64,000 nucleotides of DNA from Adiantum capillus-veneris (GCA_014529385.2 CM043956.1:88779221-88843220); one strand, 5' to 3'. Shown: positions 10,484-22,034, counted from the stretch's first letter. The notes: a model not told the origin generated them from the sequence alone. A program made the numbers and translations.

Positions 10484-13400
10484 CTACGCTACCAACTTCA
10501 CTCGGCTTGCACAATACACTGGCCTCATATAATGGCTGCCCTTCCCCTTTTGCAATAGCATGGCTCCAATGGCATCATCCCCTACTGATGGATTTACATA
10601 AAAAACTTTCTCCCAATCAGGAGCCTGCATGGCGGACAACCCCCCTAACACCTCTTTCACCTCTTGAAACACTTCTTCACACTTGTCATCCCATTGCAAT
10701 GGATCATGCTTTGCCACTTGCTGTAATGGATAAAGAAGCTGCGAAGACAATGGAATAAACCGTGCCATGTACTTCACTTTGTGTATAAAGGTTGCCAATT
10801 GCTTCGTACTCATAGGTGATGGAAGAAGAATAATAGACTTCACCTTATCTGGATCAGCCTCAATGCCATTTTCTGACACCATGTGGCCCAATAACTTCAC
10901 CCTTGGCTGTGCTAGATGACATTTCTTTGGATTTAGTTGTCCTCCACATTCATCATATCGAGCCAATACCATCTGCAGCTTCTCATGGTGTTCAGCCCTA
11001 CTGCTATAAACACAGAAGTCATCCATAAAAGCTTTAACACAACTACCAATGAATGGTTCCAACACCCAATTCGCTCTCTCTTGATAGAAGGAAGGTCCAT
11101 TTGACAACCCAAATGGAAATACTGTGTAGCAATAGCAGCCCCATGGCGTAATAAACGTTGTCTTTGTGCGGTCTTTAAGAGCAATCTTCAATTGAAAATA
11201 GCCTGAAAAACCATCACACACATTGTACCTCTCATAACCTGCCACTGAATCCAAGATCTGATCGATGAATGGAAGAGGATATGGGTTCTTCTTAGTGGCT
11301 GCATTTAAGGGTTTAAAATCTACACAAATCCTCCACTTCCCATCCTTCTTTGGACTGACTACTACTGGACTCACCCATTTTGTGGTCTCCACAGGGACTA
11401 TGAACCCTGCCTTCAATAACTTGTCCACCTCTACCCGCAAGGCTTCCATTTGCTCTTGACCCATCCTTCTTAGCCTTTGCCGCACTGGCTTAGCACCTTC
11501 TTTCAGCTCTATATGCATCTCTTCACCCTTGAACCCTCTGATCTCTTCATATGAAGTAATGAACAAATCAGGAAAACTAGCCAGCATATGCAAAAATATA
11601 TCCTTCTCCATAGCTGAGAGGTCTCCACTGATCATTTTTGTCATTAATTCCTGCTTCTTTGACAACTCAACCTTGGATTGCATCAGCCCTTCAATCACTT
11701 CATAAGGCCCTTCACTTTCATCTTCAACCTCATTCGCAAATGCGACTAAACCACACTCTTGGATTTCTTTATCCATCAAAAGAAATGCAACATCAGCATC
11801 CTCATCACTGCTGGTAGTGCTATCACTGTCCTCATCTGTCACCGTGGAAGAGTCTTCATCACTAGACTCATCCTCATCTTCATAAATCTCCTCTAATCGT
11901 TTCCTTGTGTCCATATTATAAAGCTTCTTGGTACCTGTATTTCCATAGAGGCTAATCGTACCATGTCGCCAATCTTGAACAGCTCCCACTGCACGTAACC
12001 ATGGTCTGCCCAATATAATAGGATATGCTCCCAACCCTGCTGGCATCACATGAAAATCAACCACTGCCTTTGCATCATATGCCTCCACTTCTAAGCTCTT
12101 TACAACACCCAAGCATTTTACTTTTTGATGGTTTGCCAATCTGATCCGAAAACCTGACACCCCAGCCACTGTGAGACCCATCTTCTCAACGCATGAGTGT
12201 GTTATGACGCATATTTGGGCTCCGCCATCCACATAACCTTGTCCCAAATTTTTCCTTTTATGCCACACATCTACTATTGGACAAATGTCTGGTAGCTCAT
12301 CCATTGCCAACACCTTTACTGAACCTCTCTCTGGCTCTTTCTCCATTGGGTTAACCATCCTCTTCCACTGTCGCTTTAGTTTAGGAACCATTTCTATGAG
12401 CTGCCCAAAAGTAACATCTGCCTTCCTGCTCGTCAGATCCTCCTTCAAGTCATAGCTTAATTGCCCATCCCCTAGTGGAAAATCTGAAACATGAAACTTT
12501 CGACGAGCTCTCCTTTTCCTCTTGGCCTTGACATCCTCGCCTTCATGGCTCTTTCCTTTCTTCTTACTAGGATCTGGGGCACTTCTTCCTTCCTTTTCCT
12601 CTGTGGTCCTCTTCCCAATAGGCATCACTAATGTATCCTCTAGCTTTGATGCCTTCTCCAAGGTGACTACACTTAGCACTTTTGTCTTTCCCTTTTCCTC
12701 CTGGGTCAGTCCACTGGTTCCTTCGTCTCCCTTAATTTCGATGCCATAATCATTTGACCTAGTTAGCACCTGTCTTGGCAATGGATACATGTCTCCCCCC
12801 ATCCTTGGTGGCTTATCACATTGCGGGCTGATGTGACCCAACTCTCCACAATTGTAACATGTGGGCGTCTGCCTCCAAAACCTACCATTGCTTTGTCCAA
12901 CACCATTCCTAGGCCTTTCTTCACCTCCTTGCTGATTTGCAAACCGCCCTCGACTTCGATTATTTCCCACTTGACCTAGCATGTTTAGGCTGAGATTCTT
13001 CATCAAATCTACCATTTGCCTCATGTCTTGCCTTAGCCCATCATCTTGCACTGCTGTAGTGACCACTGCTGGCATAACCTGAGTAGTAACAGGAACCACT
13101 GGTTCATGATGAACCCCTGACATGCGCCCTTGTAAAGACTCTATAGGCTGAAATTCAGACCTCATTGGCAAAGACTCCACCCCTAACTGGCTCATTTTCC
13201 TCAGCTTCCACTCTTTGTTCCTTGCTACCTCTACTGCATCTTCATATGTCCTAGGCTTCTTTAGCTCCACTCTCCAACGCATATTCTCCCAAAGACCAAC
13301 TAAGAACCTGTCCTTCTTCATCATGTCAGGCGGGGGTACCTGTGGTGCTAAAGCCTTGCACATTCGCTCCCATGCCAATGAAAACTTACGTATGTACGCA

Positions 13401-13723
13401 TCTACTGGCTCACCTTCCTTCTGCACCAAACCTTGTACTTCTTGCCACACTTTGTCAGGGTCTTCTACCTTTACAAACTCCACTTCCAATCCATGCCTTA
13501 GATTGTCCCAACTCAATCTTATAGGTGGATCAGCCATACGCAACTCCTCTTCAAATGCTTTGGACCAAGCTCGTGCATCACTCTTCAAACAAATTTGGAG
13601 AAGGCGTAACATTTGCGTAGGGTCATGAATCTGGTTGCTAATGCAGGCAACCTCCATCTTTTCCAAAAATTCTTCCACATCTTCATCACTTCTTCCATGA
13701 AACTCGGGATAAGAGAAAGCCAT
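10484..13723 (-). CDS. Gag, protease, reverse transcriptase, first RNase H of A1
   Basis: I take the Met at 13723 (MAFSYPEFHG) as the start because A2 begins with the same residues; an upstream in-frame Met exists at 13780. Using the 13780 numbering: gag capsid spans about 20-200; a CCHC zinc knuckle CYNCGELGHISPQC lies at 308-321; the protease has VDGGAQ (515-522) and ILGRPW (589-594); an acidic linker lies at about 630-665; reverse transcriptase spans about 770-990 with the FMDD box at 918-921. The gypsy RNase H begins about 1058 and has Asn (N1063) where the first catalytic Asp is expected. The frame stops at TAG 10484-10486 inside that domain. Confidence 0.9.
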   Translation of the reverse strand: MAFSYPEFHGRSDEDVEEFLEKMEVACISNQIHDPTQMLRLLQICLKSDARAWSKAFEEELRMADPPIRLSWDNLRHGLEVEFVKVEDPDKVWQEVQGLVQKEGEPVDAYIRKFSLAWERMCKALAPQVPPPDMMKKDRFLVGLWENMRWRVELKKPRTYEDAVEVARNKEWKLRKMSQLGVESLPMRSEFQPIESLQGRMSGVHHEPVVPVTTQVMPAVVTTAVQDDGLRQDMRQMVDLMKNLSLNMLGQVGNNRSRGRFANQQGGEERPRNGVGQSNGRFWRQTPTCYNCGELGHISPQCDKPPRMGGDMYPLPRQVLTRSNDYGIEIKGDEGTSGLTQEEKGKTKVLSVVTLEKASKLEDTLVMPIGKRTTEEKEGRSAPDPSKKKGKSHEGEDVKAKRKRRARRKFHVSDFPLGDGQLSYDLKEDLTSRKADVTFGQLIEMVPKLKRQWKRMVNPMEKEPERGSVKVLAMDELPDICPIVDVWHKRKNLGQGYVDGGAQICVITHSCVEKMGLTVAGVSGFRIRLANHQKVKCLGVVKSLEVEAYDAKAVVDFHVMPAGLGAYPIILGRPWLRAVGAVQDWRHGTISLYGNTGTKKLYNMDTRKRLEEIYEDEDESSDEDSSTVTDEDSDSTTSSDEDADVAFLLMDKEIQECGLVAFANEVEDESEGPYEVIEGLMQSKVELSKKQELMTKMISGDLSAMEKDIFLHMLASFPDLFITSYEEIRGFKGEEMHIELKEGAKPVRQRLRRMGQEQMEALRVEVDKLLKAGFIVPVETTKWVSPVVVSPKKDGKWRICVDFKPLNAATKKNPYPLPFIDQILDSVAGYERYNVCDGFSGYFQLKIALKDRTKTTFITPWGCYCYTVFPFGLSNGPSFYQERANWVLEPFIGSCVKAFMDDFCVYSSRAEHHEKLQMVLARYDECGGQLNPKKCHLAQPRVKLLGHMVSENGIEADPDKVKSIILLPSPMSTKQLATFIHKVKYMARFIPLSSQLLYPLQQVAKHDPLQWDDKCEEVFQEVKEVLGGLSAMQAPDWEKVFYVNPSVGDDAIGAMLLQKGKGSHYMRPVYCASRVKLVA

Positions 13724-14765
13724 GGCTACCCAAATTATGATGCTTTGAGAACCCCTTCGAACACACGTGCAAGAACCCAAAACTTTTCACTACCCAATCC
13801 CCAGAAACTTCAATGGATCTCAACTTTAGATAAGGACAAACACATGCACATCAAATGAGTTTTCATAGTTAATCATCGGAATGACAGCAAGCAAAGGACA
13901 TTCCAGGATCTCTCTCAATCTTCTTGGCCCAAACATAAAGACTATGCGCTGCTGGAAAAAGATCTTCCTGGACACATGAACATTAATCTGAATTCTTTGA
14001 GTTAAATGAAAAGGAGTGAACTGAGGGCCATTTTGATCATCCATTAAAGCCAACCATGAAGCTCCCAAGAAGGCACACCTGACTCAACCTCTGATTTTGC
14101 CAAAATTTTAGCAGCATAACAGCATAAATGGCTCAAAATACCAAAAAACCAGCCATCATAACTTGGAAAATTTCGACAGAGTTTCCCCAGAAGTAGAGCA
14201 GTAGGAACCCAAAATATAGACTGTCTATGTATGCATAAGCTGTCAACAATAGAACCCGAGCATCAAGTAGGACTCACTAGTACATAGCCTATGGCGAGGT
14301 CACAAAAAGGGTGCTCCAGCTACCTGTATCACCGAAAGGATCTCCACATTTGAGAATCCCCCAGCTCAATAAAAACCTCACGCTATCGACCCTCACACGA
14401 AAGCTAATGCAAATCGCGTATAGTCAAGTCTCAGAAATGACTATCTTCCAGACCAAGTCTCAGAAATGGATGGGACTGCCAAATAAAACCATATATGGCT
14501 CCACAAAGGTGTACAATGGCAGTTTCCACAAGTAACGTACAATCCAGTAGACAATGCGCTCAAACAGGCGCCAAGTGATGCATACTCACAACAACTGCAA
14601 GTGATATCACTGCTAGTATATCACTGTACTCCAGCCACCTGTTCCTATAACCTGTAACCTGTAACCTGTAATCTGCAACCTGCAACCTGTAATCCCCAAT
14701 CTCGAAGCTTGAAGCTCGAAGCAGAAGGTACTCGAAGAAGATCCTCCGTGGGGGCGCCAAAAGAA
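13724..14765 (-). other. 5' leader of A1 with primer site and 7-bp repeats
   Basis: About 1 kb of untranslated leader lies between the 5' LTR and gag. It is highly similar by eye to the leader of A2 (42928-43952). The primer-binding site reads TGGCGCCCCCACGGAGG on the minus strand (14743-14759), six bases inside the LTR; I could not assign the tRNA. Seven 7-bp units of the type CCTGTAA occupy 14644-14692. Confidence 0.8.
14644..14692 (-). repeat. Heptamer repeat (TTACAGG)n in A1 leader
   Basis: Seven exact-phase 7-bp units lie here; on the minus strand they are TTACAGG with variants TTGCAGG, TTGCAGA and TTATAGG. The same array is present in A2 at 43001-43049. Confidence 0.85.
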
Positions 14766-15898
14766 TGTGAGCGGGATGAAAACACACACAGCGCCTCTAT
14801 AACGACCCGGCACACACTCTTGGGAAGATACACACACACACTAGGGGGCACCACTCGGCTTGCACAACACACCTGGCCGAGACAGGGAACACACCTCTGG
14901 AGTGAGAGGAGAGAGACTATCCACTTGCCCACTCCACACAGACACACACACACACCCAAAAACTCAGCTCAAAAGAGGATAATTTCTGATGTTTAGATAC
15001 AAATGAGCTTGGGCCAACACCAATGGGGCAAACAGCTCACACTATATGGGTAAAAGATACCAGATACAATCACAAACTGGAGCAGAAACTTCGCTCATAG
15101 GAGAAACTTACACAGAAAAACAGCAGGAAAAGAGTGAGGAATTTGGCAAAATGGATAGCGCCATCGCGTCCGGAACGGCCCAAAACCCCAGTCTACAATG
15201 TCAAAGTGCTCAAATCCGACCTCGGATGAGCAGTTTACGGCCAAAACAGGCTCCAAAATGAGCAAAAACACACCTGCGGCTGTTCCTCCTCTCTTCTCCA
15301 CGTTTTTTCTGGTCTTCTCTCTCTTTTTTCAGTTCCCACACTTAGATTTATTAGTTGGGCACCCTTGGCCTTTTAGATGACCTCAAACGGACCCCGAACA
15401 TGCCAAAAACTCACTCGCAGTGCATAGTTGTCACCTTTTTGCATCATCCGCACACCTGGCACTCAACTTTTTTCCAATAATGCGTCCCGTCACCACGTGA
15501 AGTGGCCCCAAAAAGTGGTCCTAATGATGACCTTTCTGCATAATTCTCACGAGAAAACACCCACGTTGTGTCCGTCCTCATCCGCGTGCAAATATTAACC
15601 TCGTTCGCCCTCCTGACGCCACTAGATGCCATGTGACGCACCTGCTTACCTCATGTCGTCGGCCCGCGGATAGCTTCCTCGAGAAGTTTTACGCGCTACC
15701 AACTCCTCGTTATTGTAGAAAAAACACACTAATACTGATAATAGAGAAAATCGCTGCACTATGTACATGCTGTCCTACCTGTACACATGTGGGCCCCACG
15801 TAACCACCTGGCTCTGGAAAATGGGCAATCCTTTATTTGATGCACCATGCATGTATATGTACATATGCGCAATCCCTTGCTCCAAAAAACTGCTGACA
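14766..15898 (-). repeat. 5' LTR of A1
   Basis: This is the partner of 7211-8343, also 1133 bp. On the minus strand it starts TGTCAGCAG and ends CTCACA next to the leader with the primer site. The flanking base run ACGG at 15899-15902 repeats the one before 7211. Confidence 0.93.
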
Positions 15899-17103
15899 AC
15901 GGCCATTCTAGACCATCATTGTTGGTGGAGGGAGCACAATCAAATGGCTGATGCACTTTCACGACAACAACCAAAAGTTAATGCAGTGTCTATAGCTACT
16001 CACAATGATCTTTCTTCTATGCTAGGCGAGTATGCTACTGACCCTGATTTTAGAGACATACTGTCAGCCCTTTCTTTGGGGAAGAAAGAGGAACCATTCA
16101 CCTTGCAGGATGGTTATCTTCTCCACGGTAATAGTCTATGTGTTACCCATTCCCTTCATGAGAAAGTTATGTATGAATCCCATGCTCCTTCTTATGCGGT
16201 GCATAGAGGTATTCAACCTACTCTTCCAGGAGTATAGACGTATTTATATTGGCCTACCATGAAAGTAGACATACAAGAGTATGTTTCAAAATGCGTAGTA
16301 TGCCAAAAGACCAAATATGATAGAGGGAAGCAACCTGGATTACTCTAGCCATTGCCTAATGCAAATTCACCATGGGAGAGTATACCCATGGATTTCATCT
16401 TTGGATTACCCAAGTCTATCCATGGGAATACAAGAATATGGACAATCAACAGGTTTAGAAAACAATCACACTTTATTCCTGTCAAAAAGACCATTAAGGC
16501 ACACCAAATTGCAACTCTCTTCATATCATAGATTTTCAAACACCATGGATTACCAACATCCATCGTGTCAGATAGAGATCCCAGAATGACCATTAATTTT
16601 TGGAAGGGCCTCTTTGAAAATCAAAAGAGGAACAAGATTGAATTTTCCTTCGGCATATCACCCACAAAATGAAGGGCCAAAGTGAGAACAACGAGCAAAA
16701 ATCCTACGGGCCATCAAAAGTATTATGCTAAGCTAGCAAAAAGATACTATGGTCCTTTCCAAACATTTTAAAGCCTATCAATGAGATGGCCTACCAGCTC
16801 AAATTGCCCAACCATTGGCTCATCCATAATTCTTTTCATGTGAGCCTACTCAAGCCCTACAAAGGAGAGCCACCAACTCAACCAGTTATTGAAGACCCTC
16901 CCGATGTTGAAGAGCAAGAAGAGGTGCTACAACCCGAAGCTATTCTTTGGCATGAAGACAAGGTACTATGACATGGTAAGATTATCCAGTGGTATCTTAT
17001 TAAATTCAAAAATTATCCTTTTGAAGATGCAAGATGGATGCAAGGAATACAGCTTAAGGATAGTATGAACCTTGTCAATGCTTACAATGCTACATTAGAC
17101 TAA
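15899..17103 (+). pseudogene. Chromodomain Ty3/gypsy pol relic C (RNase H end to chromodomain)
   Basis: Broken plus-strand frames (15899-16237, about 16240-16670, 16786-17103) show in order: the end of RNase H (HNQMADALSRQ), an integrase zinc region ending CVVCQKTKYD, core fragments MDFIFGLP and SDRDPR, a conserved tail (NHWLIHNSFHVSLLKPY) and a chromodomain (KFKNYPFEDARWM). The frames shift several times and stops interrupt them, so the element is dead. No LTR was recognised after 17103. A1 lies directly before it, with ACGG on both sides, so A1 inserted at this relic's edge or inside it. The left part of C was not found before 7207. Confidence 0.8.
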
Positions 17104-18126
17104 GCAAATTCACAAATCTCTTTTAAATGATCCATGTTTTGTCTTATAAGAGTAGTTCCCTTTTTATTGTGCACAAATTTAAATAGTATGCATGCTTAGA
17201 ATCATGTTTGTGATGACGACGTCTCTCAAACATCAAGTAGAATTTGTCACTCTATTTTTGGAGAATGAAATGGACTAAAGAGCATACATGCTTGTGGCAG
17301 CGAAGTGTCTTAAGCACCAAATGGATTAGTCATTCATCTTGGAAAGATGTCATAGGGTACAGGCAAACTTGAAAAGAATCTCACCTTGATGCTGATGAGT
17401 AGTCCACAAGCAACAATATTACCTCCGGCAGCTCGTTGGGAAATAGATATATAGAGCAGGTGAGGAGGAGGAGGGCAAGAGAAGAGGCAAAAAATGAGGG
17501 AAATGCATAGGGAAAGACCCGCGGTTCTGTTTTTTGCAGAGTCCGTTGGTACAATCGACAATACAGACTTCCAAAAAAACTTTGGTACAAGAGTCGAAAA
17601 GAATCTCGGTACAGGCGTTAGAATAGCTCTGTCGGTACAAGCGTCGAAAATTCAAAAATTATTTTTTAAAAAAAGTTCCTTGCAGATTTACCTACACATA
17701 TATCAACGCCCCCCATTGACATCGGTAATTTGACGTCGGAATTCAAGCAGGCTCTTGTTGTGTTGTAGGTGGGATTTTTTAAAACTCTCTGTTTAGTAGT
17801 TATTTTCTTGCATATATAATTTGGTTTTTCTCAAAAAGGGAATGAGTGAACAATCACTAGGCCTTTATCTATGCCAGAGTGAAAAGTGCATTGAGCGCGA
17901 TGATTTTTAATTGGCACCTTGTCTATCAAATTCTAAAAATCGAATAAATTTTTCAATGTGCTTGTGTATTTTTGAAGGGGTGCATTAGTTTTGTTTTGGG
18001 TAAAAGACGAAGTAAATGATTGGGAAAAGTACTCAAATTTGATAAATTGACCTCTGCCAAAAGTCGACCTTAGATAAGAGTCTCTCTATGTCTCTCATGA
18101 TAGGATTTGATGCCCATCTCCCCCCT
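17104..18126. other. No gene seen
   Basis: AT-rich DNA follows the chromodomain relic. It might contain the remains of C's 3' LTR, but I find no TG...CA pair or repeat copy to support this. Confidence 0.3.
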
Positions 18127-19219
18127 TTAAGACATTTTTCTATGGTGTGAAGGTTTACTTTCATGAGGAACTTCATGAGCACCTTGATCCCCTCTTATGT
18201 ACAAAGAAACATTATTGGCTCTATTTGGTAATTGTTTGTGGGGAAGAGGGTACATATCACCGTCCCATCCTTGGTGGTCGATCATAGTGAGTGCTAATAT
18301 GTCCAAGTTCTCCACAATTGTAGCATGTAGGAATAAATCTTCTACCATGATACACACCATGTACACATCCAGGATTTCCAATAGGTGGTGGAGCTTCATA
18401 TTGTTGATGACCCCTTCTTCCCGCTTGTGGTGGATCACCTCTAGCATAACCTACTCTTCCACGTCCACCTCCAACAACATTTAGGAACAATTCTTGCATC
18501 ATATTCATTATGGTTTCCATATTTCATTCCATTTGTACTACTGTATCAATTTGCCTATGGGCTCATTGTTTACCTTGGCCTCCATTCCCTTTAACGTCTC
18601 TCTCATTTCCCCTTCTTTCCACTGCATGATCCACAATTATTCCATATTCACTTAATCAATGCGTCTTCCACTTGTTTTGCCTAACTATGGTTACTACTTC
18701 TTCAAAAGTGGTTGGTCTCCTTAACTCCACTTTCAGCTTTAAACCCCTTTTGAGGTTGGCAATAAGATGATTCTTCTTTAACATGGTTGGTGAGTCTCAT
18801 CTCCAAGAGATACACACCAATGATCCCCAAACTCATGTAAACTAATTCAGGTAATCATCAACACTTTGATTCTCCTTCTGCACATGATTTAGAATCTCAT
18901 GCCAAACAGTATGTGGCTCCTCTCTTTCTCTAAAGAGATTCAAAAAAGCATGCTTAACTAGGTTGTAGTTAAGCACAACTGGTGGATTTTGTGCTTGAAA
19001 TGTGTAACCAAAAAGACGCAGCATAACGACAGGATCTTGTATGCCACATAGTAAACATTCCACTTGAATATTCTCCACAAACGCATTAGCATCTTCATGT
19101 GGCAATCCATGAAATAAGGAAATCTTTGTGCCATCTTTGTCCACCACAAAATCACTTACATGTGATGGCGATAGGGTAAGGTATGTCGATGTATCACTCC
19201 GGTACCTAATCCACCTCAT
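18127..19219 (-). pseudogene. Decayed gag relic D
   Basis: Minus-strand frames at 18842-19219, 18257-18520 and 18127-18447 resemble the gag of A1 in order: a capsid-like start (IQDPVVMLRLFGYTF, TVWHEILNHVQKENQSVDDY), a zinc knuckle CYNCGELGHISTHY whose last Cys is Tyr, and the phrase GDMYPLPHKQL matching A1's GDMYPLPRQVL. Stops and frame shifts separate them. The piece is cut off near 18120, with no pol beyond it. A primer site and LTR end lie about 200 bases upstream, at 19419-19442. Confidence 0.75.
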
Positions 19220-19418
19220 ACTGGGTAGCTTGTCCCCCAGTGCTTGACTTCACAAAACCTCACGACTTTCAACAAAGGCTACAATCCAATTCAATTACCA
19301 CCTCCATTGTTGCCCACAATTTTCACATACATAAGTGGCTATCACAAAGGACCCACAACCATATACATCATCATCTCCAATAACTACAATACAAAAGTAT
19401 GCATAGAGTTCTTGCCCT

Positions 19419-19436
19419 CCTTGGGTGGGGGCACCA
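19419..19436 (-). promoter_or_regulatory. Primer-binding site of element D
   Basis: On the minus strand TGGTGCCCCCACCCAAGG lies five bases inside an LTR end (TTGTCA). It parallels the A-type site TGGCGCCCCCACGGAGG, so D is a distant relative of A1. Confidence 0.65.
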
Positions 19437-19441
19437 AAAAT

Positions 19442-20330
19442 TGACAAGGAGGACTGAAAGCATTTCACCTCTATAACGTAGCCTATTTGTAGCTTGTAAT
19501 GGACAGTCACACACTCAAATAGTAGAGGAAACTCACTCAAATAGGTCCTTGTTCACTCAAATCAAGAGGAAACTCGTGGGGATTACAAGCTCCCACTAAC
19601 CCAACAAGATGGTCCGTGTAGAGAGTCGGTGATGATGAGGCTTGGGATGACAACAAACGCCAACCAAGCCAATGATCAAAAGTTCAGCTAGCAAAAACAC
19701 ATACTCATATCCTCTCACACTCAACACAACTCCCAAATCTCAGTCACTCTTCCTTACACACTTAGCCCCAATGGCACACACACACCTGCAGACTATGCAG
19801 AAAACACCTTTATATTTTTCACCAAAACACCATGAGCGTGAGAAAAAGTTCAATCATAGAACACCCAAGATGATCCCTAAACATCCAACTGACAAGAAAA
19901 AGGTGTAATTCACTCTTCAAAGGTGGGGAGAAAGAAATACAACGCAACAAATGGGTGCTGGTTTGCACACACACACCACCTTGAATCCTCTTGGCTCCCT
20001 CTCTTGGAGTAATGAATTCTCCATTTTTCCACTTCAGGAAGCAGTCCTCCAGTTTTTTTTTCCATGGAATGTGAGTTGATATGTCAAAAATTGGCCAGAC
20101 TGGACCAAATTTGTCCAGTTTTTGACCATGTTTGAGCCATTTTTATTTATTTTTGCCTATTAAAATCCATGTTAGATGGGAATTGGGGAAAACGGTACCA
20201 AAAATCACTAAAGTTGTCATGGTGACTCCTCAAAGCATTTCAAAGCACTCCATTTTAGAATCCATCACTTTTTATATGTGATGCACGTGATTTGTATAAA
20301 ATCTGCAAGGATAAAGATGAGGTGAACATG
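19442..20330 (-). repeat. 5' LTR of element D (outer end approximate)
   Basis: The inner end (CA on the minus strand at 19442-19443) is fixed by the primer site. The phrase CTCTATAACG near its inner edge recurs at the same place in A-type LTRs. The outer end is not seen clearly and is placed before the next minus-strand frames. Confidence 0.5.
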
Positions 20331-20333
20331 CGA

Positions 20334-21370
20334 CTACTCGCAATTATCCACCAAATAAAGATATTCTTGGATCAATTCATTTAGCGTTAGACTCCTTATC
20401 ATATGTAGATCCTTTTGAAGACCCACATGTCTCATTCCCTGGATAAAAACCATCATTAACATGCTTCCGTTGGAAGTTTTGCTATTGGATAGAACTTGAC
20501 ATATCTCTTGAGCCGTAATGATGCTTTGCATACTAATTTACCCTCTTCTTGTTTGAATCTGTGAATTTGTGAGATAGTATTGTGATCTATGCCTTTTTGC
20601 AAGGACTCTTTGCGATGAATTCCTCAAAGAGCTCGTCTAGAGTCTCAAAATTACGTCTTTCTATTGAGTAGAACCATATAGCCATGTCATCTTCTAGAGT
20701 TAGTCTGGATCCAGTAAACTGTGTTGCAAAATCCAAAACTTCCTTTTCTCTAATTACTCTTCTGAAAGCCACTACATGATCTCTTGTATCTTTATCTCCG
20801 GTGTATTTCCTATATACCCATTTTTGGATCTGGGATGGTCTAACTCGCCGATTGTCTGAAAGTCTAACCATAGACACTCCCAATCCTTTTCTTGCTTTAG
20901 GTATTCTACTATCCCTAGGTTACTGGTTCTATTGGAAATTGTTCCTTGTTGAGAAGGAATGTGTCCCATCTCTGTGGATCACTTCATCTCTAGTTATCGC
21001 TCTAGAAGGGAATCCAAGTGGCTCCAATTTTGGAATTCTTGTAGGAATTCTCGTGTCTGGTGGAGATTTCTGTGGTCCTTCATTGACCAAATTCCCTATG
21101 TCAAATGTAGTCCATGGATTTGTGCTTTCTACAGCTGCTTATTCTCGTCCATACTTTTCAACAACTATAGACTTCCATTGATAGTCAACTCTGTGTGTAT
21201 AGACATATAAGAGATTTTAATCTATCAGCTCTTTTGGGTATGACATTAATGTATCTATACAGTCCTTCACTCTCATGACCTATTATCCAAACTCTTTCAA
21301 CAAGACTGGACTTTATCAACTGCAAGTTTGTAAGATCCATTGAGGGTGAGTCTGAATCTAATGAGGACAT
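20334..21370 (-). pseudogene. Second decayed minus-strand gag-like relic H
   Basis: Frames at 21185-21370, 20587-20883 and 20334-20531 are separated by stops. The 98-residue segment contains DHVVAFRRVIRE, a mid-region FTGSRLTLEDDMAIWFYSIE and an end FETLDELFEEFIAK. This layout (helical, a W-F motif, then a predicted helix) resembles the retrotransposon gag capsid family. No zinc knuckle is seen. It is unlike the A or D gag, so it is probably a different element, possibly the target into which D inserted. Confidence 0.5.
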
Positions 21371-22003
21371 GATCTCTGGGCTTAACAGCTCTAAGTCAAT
21401 GTGAGTAAACTTATTCCACAGTGTTCAAGTGATTTGGTTAGGGAAAAGTTGAAACTATGTCCAAAACCATGACCGTTTTCTCACAATTCTCTCAAATTGT
21501 CAGTTTTAGACACCCCTAAGTTTGAGATGAATTTTGAGGCCTTAAACGACGTTTTTGGGCGCCGACCAACAATGAAGTTGTTTAGGGATTACACAAAAAT
21601 TCATAGAGATACTTTGGAGCTTTGTTTTGATAAAAATGTTTTTGAATTGGACATCGGAAGCTCAAGTTAAGGCCAAAATAGTTTTTTCCTGACTCGATCT
21701 ATGCCTGGAGACTTTATACGCATATAATATCTCCTGACTCAGATTTGCTCCAAACTTAAACTATAGACTCCCCTTGATGTCTTCTACCCATTTCAAGTCT
21801 TATTTTGTGATTCTAACCCTTATTTTCACACTTGAGACATTATACGCTGACGAGCGCAAAGTGTGACATGGACCCCAACGGCCTCTAAAAAGTCGAGAGC
21901 CGATGCACGCCGCAAGCCGGTCACGGTGAAGCAAACAGGGGGCACCACCTAGCTTTGAGTGGATAGGATGCAGACAACGATGATTTGAAATATCATGGAT
22001 TCT

Positions 22004-22034
22004 ACACACACACACACACACATACACACACACA
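22004..22034. repeat. (CA)n microsatellite
   Basis: CA dinucleotides with one interruption. Confidence 0.9.

Larger units (their letters stand above)
7211..15898 (-). mobile_element. Complete Tat-type Ty3/gypsy retrotransposon A1
   Basis: An 8.7-kb element on the minus strand. Both LTRs are 1133 bp and differ at about 8 positions by eye (roughly 0.7%), so the insertion is young. The order on the minus strand is 5' LTR, primer site, leader, gag, protease, reverse transcriptase, degenerate gypsy RNase H, second (archaeal-type) RNase H, integrase, polypurine tract, 3' LTR. The second RNase H is the mark of the plant Tat lineage. The flanks carry a 4-bp direct repeat ACGG at 7207-7210 and 15899-15902. 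The gag-pol frame is continuous apart from TAG at 10484-10486 and at 8738-8740, so this copy probably cannot make full-length protein. Confidence 0.93.

Noticed and set aside
14644-14692. Telomere repeat
   Set aside because: The period is 7, but the unit TTACAGG is not TTTAGGG and it lies within a retroelement leader.
14645-14959. Overlapping 75-104-residue frames over the A1 leader and LTR
   Set aside because: They translate the heptamer and CA repeats, and equal frames appear in A2 only because the DNA is shared.
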